54,417 nucleotides of DNA from Burkholderiales bacterium. Its GTDB lineage: Bacteria > Pseudomonadota > Gammaproteobacteria > Burkholderiales > Burkholderiaceae_C. Every line of letters starts with the position of its first letter. Position 1 is the stretch's first letter. This document shows, piece after piece, positions 45,133 through 54,417 of this stretch. A program made the position numbers and the translations under genes. The notes under the pieces are model-generated. The model saw only the letters and a program-made list of their open reading frames with translations. It had not been told where the DNA came from and did no database searches. The stretch spans positions 1-54,417 of the forward strand of contig RXJW01000057.1 of assembly GCA_003963005.1 (NCBI GenBank), written 5' to 3'.

Positions 45133-45941
45133 GGTCGATATTCTGGCCAAGGCTGCAGCTGATGCACGACAGGCTGCAGCCAGCGGCCCTCGGCCGTGAC
45201 GCTGCGCTCGGCGACCCAGAGGCTGCCATCAGCCCCTTGCACCAGCACCGTGGAGCAGCGGGTGCCGTAGCGGGCCCTGCGAGGCTGTTCCGGGTCCGGG
45301 ATGCGCACGAAGCGCGGCGAGAGCAAGCGCTCCTGTGCCAGGCCGACGCCGGTGTCGGGCAGTTCGGTGTCCGGCGCAGGCGCCTGCTGCGCCAGGGCCG
45401 AGAACAGCCGCGCCACCAGCCCGTGCAGGTCGGCAGATGCTGCCAGCGCACGGCCGAGCTCGGCCTTCAGCCCCTCGGTCTTGGGCCAGGGCGTGTCGAG
45501 CGCTGCGTTCGACAGGCCGTGGATACCATCCGCCAACGGCACATGGCCGCCGTTGCGGTTGCTGTGGCAGTGCCAGGCGCCCGCACGCAAGTCGCCCATT
45601 ACGAGGTTGAAGGCGTTGTAGCCCGAGCTCAGCGTGCGTGTGAATTCGGGGGCGGTGGCGGCGCTCCTCAACCAGCCGACGACCAGGTCGCCTCGGGACG
45701 GGGCGCCCTGCACTTGACGACCCGGTTCTCGCACGTTCGTCAGCAGCGCCAATCGCCCGGCACGCGTGAGCCCGAACCACGTGCCGCCCGCCTGCAGATC
45801 TCGACCGGACAGCACTTCCACCCCACCGGCCGACCACCAGGCCATGGGTGCCGCTGCTCGGGCGAAGAACTCGTCGCGGTTGGCGGCGATGACCAGCGGA
45901 AAGCGCGGATGGGCGTTCAGTGCGAACGCGGCGAGGCACAT
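45129..45941 (-). CDS. NRDE family protein (TANGO2-like)
   Basis: 270-residue protein with the family hallmark NRDE at residues 21-24 ([20 protein letters not shown]) and the conserved N-terminal Cys2 (MCLAAFALN). It also contains [26 protein letters not shown] and [11 protein letters not shown]. The fold is of the N-terminal-nucleophile hydrolase type; eukaryotic TANGO2 has been linked to heme or lipid handling, but the bacterial role is unknown. It starts 16 bases after sdaA and overlaps the deacetylase start by four bases, so the three genes form one unit. Confidence 0.87.
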   Translation of the reverse strand: MCLAAFALNAHPRFPLVIAANRDEFFARAAAPMAWWSAGGVEVLSGRDLQAGGTWFGLTRAGRLALLTNVREPGRQVQGAPSRGDLVVGWLRSAATAPEFTRTLSSGYNAFNLVMGDLRAGAWHCHSNRNGGHVPLADGIHGLSNAALDTPWPKTEGLKAELGRALAASADLHGLVARLFSALAQQAPAPDTELPDTGVGLAQERLLSPRFVRIPDPEQPRRARYGTRCSTVLVQGADGSLWVAERSVTAEGRWLQPVVHQLQPWPEYRP

Positions 45942-45957
45942 GGCGCCCTGAGCGGGA

Positions 45958-47346
45958 TCAGCACTCGACGATGTTCACCGCCAGGCCGCCGCGGGCGGTT
46001 TCCTTGTACTTGGTCATCATGTCGGCGCCGGTGTCGCGCATGGTCTTGATGACCTTGTCGAGGCTCACGAAGTGCGTGCCGTCGCCGCGCAGCGCCATGC
46101 GGGCCGCGTTGATGGCCTTAACCGAGGCGATGGCGTTGCGCTCGATGCAGGGAATCTGCACCAGGCCGCCCACCGGGTCGCAGGTCAGGCCCAGGTGGTG
46201 TTCCATGCCGATCTCGGCCGCGTTCTCCACCTGCTCCGGCGTGCCGCCCATGACGGCGCACAGCGCCCCGGCGGCCATCGAGCAGGCCACGCCCACCTCG
46301 CCCTGGCAGCCGACCTCGGCGCCGCTGATCGAGGCGTTTTCCTTGTACAGGATGCCGATGGCGGCGGCGGTGAGCAGGAAGTCGATGACGCCGTCTTCCG
46401 TCGCTCCGTGCACGAAGCGGGCGTAGTAGTGCAGCACGGCCGGCACGATGCCCGCGGCGCCGTTGGTGGGCGCGGTCACGACGCGGCCGCCGGCGGCGTT
46501 CTCCTCGTTGACGGCGAGCGCATACAGGTTCACCCAGTCCATCACCTGCAGCGGGTCGCGCAGCGCCTGCTCGGGGTTGGACGTCAGGCTGGCGTACAGG
46601 CTCGGGGCCCGGCGCTTGACCTTGAAGCCGCCCGGCAGGATGCCCTCGGTGCGGCAGCCGCGCCGCACGCAGGCCTGCATCACCGACCAGATCTTCAGCA
46701 GCCCGGCGCGCGTTTCGGCCTCGGGCCGCCAGTGGCCTTCGTTGCGGCGCATGACCTCGGCGATGGACAGGCCGTACTTCTTCGTCAGGGCCAGCAGTTC
46801 GTCGCCGGTCTTGAACGGGTAGGGCAGCACCGTCACGTCGGGTGCGATGACCTTCTGCTTGCTGCCGTCGGCTGCCACCTCGTCGCTGACGATGAAGCCC
46901 CCACCCACCGAGTAGTACACGCGGTTGGCGACCTCGGCGCCGTCGGCATCGAAGGCGATGCAGCGCATGCCGTTGGCATGGAAGGGCAAGGTCTCGCGCC
47001 GCTTGAAGACGAGGTCCCTGGCCTCGTCGAAGGCGATGGCCTGCTGGCCGACGAGGTTCAGGGCGCCGGCGCGGATGGCGTCGAGCAGTGCGGGGATGGC
47101 CTCCACGTCGACCGTGTCGGGCTCGTGGCCGGCCAGGCCCAGCAGCACCGCCTTGTCGCTGCCGTGGCCCTTGCCGGTGGCACCCAGCGAGCCGTAGAGC
47201 ACGACCTGCACGCGCGCCGTGCGCTCGAGCAGGCCATCATGCACGAGCCGCAGGCCGAACAGGCGCGCGGCGCGCATCGGTCCGACGGTGTGGGAGCTGC
47301 TCGGGCCGATGCCGATCTTGAAGAGGTCGAAAACACTGACTGCCAT
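45958..47346 (-). CDS. sdaA: L-serine ammonia-lyase (iron-sulfur type)
   Basis: 462-residue enzyme that deaminates L-serine to pyruvate and ammonia. It is a fused single-chain form: the beta-like N-terminal domain ([23 protein letters not shown]) precedes the catalytic alpha domain. The three cluster cysteines expected for the [4Fe-4S] centre are C347 ([11 protein letters not shown]), C389 and C400 ([18 protein letters not shown]). [15 protein letters not shown] is the substrate/phosphate loop of the family. It starts 51 bases after the large regulator's stop on the same strand and heads the NRDE-deacetylase unit. With kbl/tdh and gcvP it makes the window rich in serine/glycine catabolism. 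Confidence 0.95.
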   Translation of the reverse strand: MAVSVFDLFKIGIGPSSSHTVGPMRAARLFGLRLVHDGLLERTARVQVVLYGSLGATGKGHGSDKAVLLGLAGHEPDTVDVEAIPALLDAIRAGALNLVGQQAIAFDEARDLVFKRRETLPFHANGMRCIAFDADGAEVANRVYYSVGGGFIVSDEVAADGSKQKVIAPDVTVLPYPFKTGDELLALTKKYGLSIAEVMRRNEGHWRPEAETRAGLLKIWSVMQACVRRGCRTEGILPGGFKVKRRAPSLYASLTSNPEQALRDPLQVMDWVNLYALAVNEENAAGGRVVTAPTNGAAGIVPAVLHYYARFVHGATEDGVIDFLLTAAAIGILYKENASISGAEVGCQGEVGVACSMAAGALCAVMGGTPEQVENAAEIGMEHHLGLTCDPVGGLVQIPCIERNAIASVKAINAARMALRGDGTHFVSLDKVIKTMRDTGADMMTKYKETARGGLAVNIVEC

Positions 47347-47397
47347 GGAAAGCTTTCGGGTGTGACGTGGCGTTCGAGGGTGATCGGTGCGGCTCGC

Positions 47398-50289
47398 TCA
47401 GGGGCCGGGCTGGGCCAGCCGGGCCATGAGCGCGCGCGCCGGGGTCGTGGGTTGGATCGGGTGGGCAGGGTCGGGCAGGCCCATCGCGCGCAGATGGCGC
47501 CTCGCGTCGTCATGCTCGGACGGGGCGAATTCGGCCTGTGCCATCGCCCAGCCCACCAGATCGAGGCCGGCGGCAGTGTCGCCGCAGGCCGCCAGCACCA
47601 GGCCACCCGTGGAGATCGCCTGGACGCGCAAGGGGACGGCGTGGAGCCGGTCGGCGATGGCCAGCGTGGCGTGCACGTCGTCCAGGGCCGCGAGGGATTG
47701 CGTCCGGCGGGCGCGAATGCGGGCCCGGGCCAGCCGGGCGGCGCCCTCGATGATCGGCTCGCCGAACTGCCGCGAGGTCTCGCAGGCCTGTTCCGCCAAT
47801 TCGGCCGCGGGCGCCAGCCGGCCCGCCTGTTCATGAACCAGCACAAGGTTGGTCAGCAGGAAGGGAAGCATGCTGTCCGTGCCGGAGGCCCGTGCGAGGT
47901 CGAGCGCTTCTTGCAGCACCGGCAGCGCTTCGTCGAGGCGGCCCAGCACGCGCAGCAGATTCCCGAGATTGACGGGCAGGTAGAGGTTGTCGGCCAGCGT
48001 CCCGTCTCGGCGAAAGCCCTCCAGCGCGTGCTCGTAATGGCGCAAGGCCGTGGCGAAGTCTCCCCGCGACTTGGCCACGAGTCCGAGGCGGCTCGATGCA
48101 CGCCGCTGCGCATCGGGCCGTCGGGCGGCCAGCGCGGCCTGCAAGGCGGTCTGGTAGGCCTGCTCGGCCGCGGCATAGTCGCCCCGCTGCCAGAGGATCC
48201 GGCCCTGCAGATCGGCGCATTCGCCTTGCAGGCCGGCCAGATCGTGCTGGCGCGCGAGCGCAGCGGCGGCGTCGGCATGCGACAAGGCCTCGTCGAATCG
48301 CCCGCTTCCGTGTTCCATGTGCGCCAGGAACAGGTGGCACCGGGCCCGTGCGCGCGCGTCGTCACGGCCCACTCCCTGCCGACCGGCGAGTGCCGAGCAG
48401 GCGGCGGCCGCACGGCTCAGCCCGTCATGCCAGCGCCCGCGGCGGCACAGGTGCGCATCCAGCGTCGTCGCCAGGGCATCGAGCACCGCCGCATCGGCCT
48501 GGGCGACCGCCCAGTCCCAGGCCGCCAGGGCGTGGGGCAGTTGCGCGCCCAGCTGGACCTCGCTGCGGCCCAGGGTCTGCGCGACATGGCGTGCATGGCG
48601 CTCCAGCACGCCCTCGGCGCCTTCGGCCAGGGCGGCTGCGCAACGCCGGATCAGCGGGTGCAGCGTGAAACGCCCCTGCTCATCGGCCCGCAGCATGCTC
48701 CGGTCCGTCAGGTAGGCCAGCACGGGCAGCGGTGCCTGCACGACCTGCCTCACCATCTCCCGGTCGCAAGGGCTGGGCAGCAGGGCAAGGCCCGCCAGGG
48801 CTTGCTGGGCTGCCGGCACCAGTCGCCGCCAGCTCTGCTCGAAGGCGCTGCGCACACTGCGCTCGCCGGGTGACGTGCCCTCCAGCAACTCCAGCGAGGC
48901 ATTGAACTCGCTCAGGATGTTGCTCACGGGCATGAGCCGACGCCAGCCCGCCAGCAGCTCGATGGCCAGCGGCAGGCCTTCGACCTCGTGGACCAGCCGG
49001 ACGACGTCGGCGGCCTCCGCGGCCAGCTGAAAGCCGGGTGCGAGCGGCCGGGCCCGCTGCTCGAACAGCGCCACCGCATCATTGGCGCGCAGTACCTCGG
49101 GATCGCGTTCATCGAGGTCGGGCAAGGGCAGCCCGTCCAGCGGGAGCCGCCACTCACCGGCCAGGTCGAGCGGTGCTCGGGAGGTCACGAGCACGCGCAG
49201 GCCGGCGCAGGCGGCCAGCAGCCCTGCCAGGGGTTCGGCGATCGGGATCGCCTCGGCGTTGTCCAGCACGACCAGCACGTCGCGGGGGCCGAGGGCCTCC
49301 GCGAGGCCGGCCCAACGCGGCCGGCGGCCATCGGGCTTCAATCCCAGTGCGGTGGCCATGGCCACGGCCACGGCCTCTGCGCCATCCAGCGCCTCCAGCT
49401 CGACGAACACGGCGCCCTGTTCCTGGGCCAACTGGCGCGCGAACACCGACTTGCCCACGCCAGGCGGGCCGAGCAGGGTGAGCAGGCGGCAGGCCGGATC
49501 CTGCAGGCGCTCGTTCACGCGCTGGCGCTCCAGGCGGCGTCCGATCAGCCGGGGCGCGAGCGGGGCGGGCTGCGCCGTGACCCCCTCGCGCAGGGCACGG
49601 TCGATCCGTTGCACGGCGGCGGAGGGTTCGAGCTTCCATTCGGCGCCGATGCGGTGGGCGTACTCGGCCATGGCCCGGCGCGCGGCCTCGGGTCGCCCCA
49701 GGGCCTGTTCGGCGGTCACGAGGGCCTGCAGGGCGACGTCGTCCAGCGGGTCGTGCCGCAGCATCTGGTGCGCCAGATCGAGCTGTGTCTCGGGCGCCCC
49801 GGCCAGTTCGCCGAGGCGCTGCAGGCAGGCCGCATGCCAGCGCGACTGCAGGCGCTGGCGCTCGGCATCCAGCCAGTCCTGGGCGGCGACTGGCCAGTGG
49901 CTGTCGCTGCCCTGCAGCAGCGGTCCCCCGTACAGCGCGACCGCGTCGGCCGCCTCGCGTTGGTCGCAGGCCCGCTCGAAGCGGGCCAGGTCGGAGTCGG
50001 GCTGCCAGCGCAGCAGGTCGGCCTGCTGTTCGAGGGCATCGTCGCCGGCCACCTTGCGGGCCAGGTGGATCAGCTTGCGCAGGTTGCTGCGGGCGCGCTC
50101 GATGTCGCGGCCGGGGTAGAGCAGGTCGGCCAGCTCGTCGCGCCGGACCCAGTCGCGCCGGCAGGCCAGCAGGGCGAGCAGCAGGTGGGCGCGGTCGGCC
50201 GTCAGTGGCGTGCTCACGCCGCCGGCGGCCAGGCTGGGCACCCCCAGCAGCCGCACGGCCGGCGGTGGGAGCGGCAGGTCAGCCTTCAT
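47398..50289 (-). CDS. SARP/LuxR-like large transcriptional regulator with BTAD, NTPase and TPR domains
   Basis: 963-residue STAND-type regulator. The N-terminal winged helix (residues about 10-75: AVRLLGVPSLAAGG, RRDWVRRDELADLLYPGRDIERARSNLRK) is followed by a bacterial transcriptional activation domain (about 98-235). The ATPase has Walker A GPPGVGKS at 274-281 and Walker B VLVVLDN ending at D343, then an arginine sensor-like VTSRAPL. About 350 residues of TPR-like helical repeats follow (WQRGDYAAAEQAYQTALQAAL; SRGDFATALRHYEHAL). The ATG at 50289 is preferred to the GTG at 50304. It is divergent from the lipoprotein operon at 50408, its likely target; the inducer is unknown. Confidence 0.87.
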   Translation of the reverse strand: MKADLPLPPPAVRLLGVPSLAAGGVSTPLTADRAHLLLALLACRRDWVRRDELADLLYPGRDIERARSNLRKLIHLARKVAGDDALEQQADLLRWQPDSDLARFERACDQREAADAVALYGGPLLQGSDSHWPVAAQDWLDAERQRLQSRWHAACLQRLGELAGAPETQLDLAHQMLRHDPLDDVALQALVTAEQALGRPEAARRAMAEYAHRIGAEWKLEPSAAVQRIDRALREGVTAQPAPLAPRLIGRRLERQRVNERLQDPACRLLTLLGPPGVGKSVFARQLAQEQGAVFVELEALDGAEAVAVAMATALGLKPDGRRPRWAGLAEALGPRDVLVVLDNAEAIPIAEPLAGLLAACAGLRVLVTSRAPLDLAGEWRLPLDGLPLPDLDERDPEVLRANDAVALFEQRARPLAPGFQLAAEAADVVRLVHEVEGLPLAIELLAGWRRLMPVSNILSEFNASLELLEGTSPGERSVRSAFEQSWRRLVPAAQQALAGLALLPSPCDREMVRQVVQAPLPVLAYLTDRSMLRADEQGRFTLHPLIRRCAAALAEGAEGVLERHARHVAQTLGRSEVQLGAQLPHALAAWDWAVAQADAAVLDALATTLDAHLCRRGRWHDGLSRAAAACSALAGRQGVGRDDARARARCHLFLAHMEHGSGRFDEALSHADAAAALARQHDLAGLQGECADLQGRILWQRGDYAAAEQAYQTALQAALAARRPDAQRRASSRLGLVAKSRGDFATALRHYEHALEGFRRDGTLADNLYLPVNLGNLLRVLGRLDEALPVLQEALDLARASGTDSMLPFLLTNLVLVHEQAGRLAPAAELAEQACETSRQFGEPIIEGAARLARARIRARRTQSLAALDDVHATLAIADRLHAVPLRVQAISTGGLVLAACGDTAAGLDLVGWAMAQAEFAPSEHDDARRHLRAMGLPDPAHPIQPTTPARALMARLAQPGP

Positions 50290-50407
50290 GTCGCCAGCTG
50301 ACACCCGGGCGCCGCACCGCCGCCGGCCACGAAACGGCCACGAAACGCCGCCGCCCTACCGTGGCCAGGCCGTTGCCATCCGGCGCGGTCAAACCCGGGA
50401 GATGCCC

Positions 50408-50872
50408 ATGAAATCGCTGAATGTCTGGACCGGCCTGCTGCTTGTCTCGCTGGCCGGCTGCGGAGGTGGCCAGGAGGCAGGTGCGGAGGCAGCCCCCCTT
50501 GTGGGCGCGCTGCAGGTGGTCAGTCCGCTGCTGGACGACGAAGGCGGGCTGTACCCCACGCCGGACGCCCTGCTGCCGGCGGACCCGTCGGCACGCACGC
50601 GCCGGGCGTCCTACGCCCATCCTGCGCAGGCCGATCAGTTGCGCCAGGCCTTGGGTGAGCGGGTGGCTGTCGTCGAGGCCGGCGACGGCGAGCCGGGCTG
50701 GCACGGCGTCGCTGCCGCCGTCCGCCAGGTGCAGGGGCACCACGAAGCGCATCAACTGGGGCCGGAGGCGCCCGTCCTGGTGCGAGGCGGCGACCTGCGG
50801 CTCGCCGCGGTGGTGGCGGACGAACTGGTCGCAGCCGGCCTCACGCGGGTCTTCCTCGTGACGCGGGGGTAG
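50408..50872 (+). CDS. Small lipoprotein of unknown function
   Basis: 154-residue protein with a lipoprotein signal (TGLLLVSLAGC; lipobox LAGC with Cys18) and no recognised family. The ATG at 50408 has GGGAG six bases upstream; an ATG at 50402 is in frame but would leave no spacing. The C-terminal part (EAPVLVRGGDLRLAAVVADELVAAG then RVFLVT) has the beta-alpha-beta look of ExbD/TolR periplasmic domains, which is only a visual resemblance. It heads a three-gene unit with two small membrane proteins and is divergent from the SARP-like regulator. Confidence 0.7.
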   Translation: MKSLNVWTGLLLVSLAGCGGGQEAGAEAAPLVGALQVVSPLLDDEGGLYPTPDALLPADPSARTRRASYAHPAQADQLRQALGERVAVVEAGDGEPGWHGVAAAVRQVQGHHEAHQLGPEAPVLVRGGDLRLAAVVADELVAAGLTRVFLVTRG

Positions 50873-50878
50873 CCCGCC

Positions 50879-51229
50879 ATGATCCCGCTGCATGATCTTC
50901 TCGATACCCACGGACGCCCCGCTGACGTGCCGCGCCCCCAGCTGATCAGCCGTGAACGCTACCTGCAATGGCTGGGCTGGTGCTTCGCATTCTTCAGCTC
51001 GCTGCGGGTGTTCTCCTACCTGCCGACGCTGTGGGCCATCCAGCAAAGCGCGGACTCCAGCCAGCACTCGGTGCTGACCTGGGCCACCTGGCTGGGCGCC
51101 AACCTCACCATGGCGGCCTGGCTCTACGAGAACACCGCCCGGCAGTTCAACCGGGCCGTGCTGGTGCACCTGGTCAATGCCGGCATGTGCACGGCCACCC
51201 TGGCGCTGATCGCCTGGTACCGGTGGTGA
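50879..51229 (+). CDS. Small membrane protein, possibly PQ-loop-like
   Basis: 116-residue protein with three predicted transmembrane helices (about residues 28-48, 62-80 and 90-112) after a soluble N-terminus with RPQLISRERYLQWLGW. The stretch FSYLPTLWAIQQSADSSQHS followed by TWATWLGANLTMAAWLYE resembles the PQ-loop pattern of SWEET/SemiSWEET half-transporters (proline at the end of helix 1, polar loop, Trp/Asn in helix 2). The resemblance was judged by eye and needs profile confirmation. It lies six bases after the lipoprotein stop and 16 before the next gene. Confidence 0.7.
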   Translation: MIPLHDLLDTHGRPADVPRPQLISRERYLQWLGWCFAFFSSLRVFSYLPTLWAIQQSADSSQHSVLTWATWLGANLTMAAWLYENTARQFNRAVLVHLVNAGMCTATLALIAWYRW

Positions 51230-51541
51230 AGCGGGGCACCCTGACATGACCGCGCTGCCGTCAGCGTCCGCCCCGGAGGTCTGCGGCTGGCTGGCCTCGG
51301 CGCTGACCCTGATGACCTTCCTGTGCTCGGACATGCGGCGCCTGCGCTGCCTGGCCCTGGGCGCCAACCTGGCCTTCATCAGCTACGGCACCCTGCATCA
51401 GCTGTGGCCCGTGCTGGCGCTGCATCTGCTGCTGGTCCCGGTCAATGCCTGGCGACTGTGCGGCACGTTTCGGCCACCGTCGCAGCCCCGGGCCACCGGA
51501 AGGCGGCTCCCGGTGGGCCGAGGGCGCGACCGCCGCCGCCA

Positions 51542-54417
<2,876 letters not shown>

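Noticed and set aside
46072..48873. 933-codon plus-strand frame opposite sdaA and the large regulator
   Set aside because: Antisense to two genes with complete catalytic motifs; composition is typical of a GC shadow.
50290..50407. Search for a riboswitch or small RNA in the larger intergenic gaps, including before the lipoprotein gene
   Set aside because: No conserved riboswitch core, terminator-like hairpin or tRNA-like fold could be recognised by eye in any gap.

Overview
The window is compact, high-G+C chromosomal DNA. It most likely comes from a Burkholderiales betaproteobacterium of the Rubrivivax/Leptothrix/Roseateles kind. This is inferred from a nuo operon ending in a DUF2818 gene and a Nudix gene, a Bug-type solute-binding protein, a MipA/OmpV protein, a DUF2069 protein and an XRE-cupin regulator. 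No database search was possible. I saw no tRNA, rRNA, CRISPR, insertion sequence, integrase or prophage gene. No gene-free stretch reaches 300 bases; the longest gaps, about 120-150 bases, lie before the two efflux operons and at 50290-50407.

Layout. 1-6182: 3' end of the complex I operon (nuoK partial, nuoL, nuoM, nuoN), then DUF2818 and a Nudix ADP-sugar pyrophosphatase. 6313-10701: RND efflux adaptor and pump. 10703-13782: FAD-linked 2-hydroxyacid oxidase and DUF2069 protein (minus strand), divergent from a YihY membrane protein. 13725-16513 (minus): XRE-cupin regulator, Bug binding protein and orphan soluble PAS histidine kinase. 16607-18768: kbl plus an SDR-type threonine dehydrogenase, divergent from the XRE gene across a palindromic operator. 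18792-23085: MipA protein, Mpo1-like protein, esterase plus Baeyer-Villiger-type monooxygenase, and an alpha/beta hydrolase. 23082-26110: MetY-type sulfhydrylase divergent from a CBS protein, then aroC. 26259-30678: second RND adaptor and pump, ending in a strong terminator. 30764-33652: LysR regulator divergent from an MDR-family reductase, and an AraC regulator. 33746-41184: five-gene carbohydrate operon (GH13, PhyH-type dioxygenase, secreted GH13, xylose-isomerase-like TIM barrel, GH92). 41197-47346 (minus): sdaA, NRDE protein, polysaccharide deacetylase, HD-GYP protein and a repeat-rich Ala/Pro protein. 47398-51686: large SARP/LuxR-like NTPase-TPR regulator divergent from a small lipoprotein and two small membrane proteins. 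51542-54417: gcvP, cut by the window end.

How the genes work together. Kbl and the dehydrogenase would convert threonine to glycine and acetyl-CoA; SdaA turns serine into pyruvate; GcvP starts glycine cleavage. The window is therefore rich in threonine/glycine/serine catabolism, although the genes are in separate operons. The Baeyer-Villiger enzyme and its overlapping esterase fit a ketone-to-ester-to-acid-plus-alcohol route. The GH13/PhyH/GH13/TIM/GH92 operon is the most unusual assembly and the best candidate for an undescribed system: all junctions are overlapping or nearly so, it mixes cytoplasmic and exported glycosidases, and it has no transporter.

Gene starts were corrected where the longest open frame ran upstream of the family start. 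The choices rest on start-stop overlaps, Shine-Dalgarno sequences and family N-termini.
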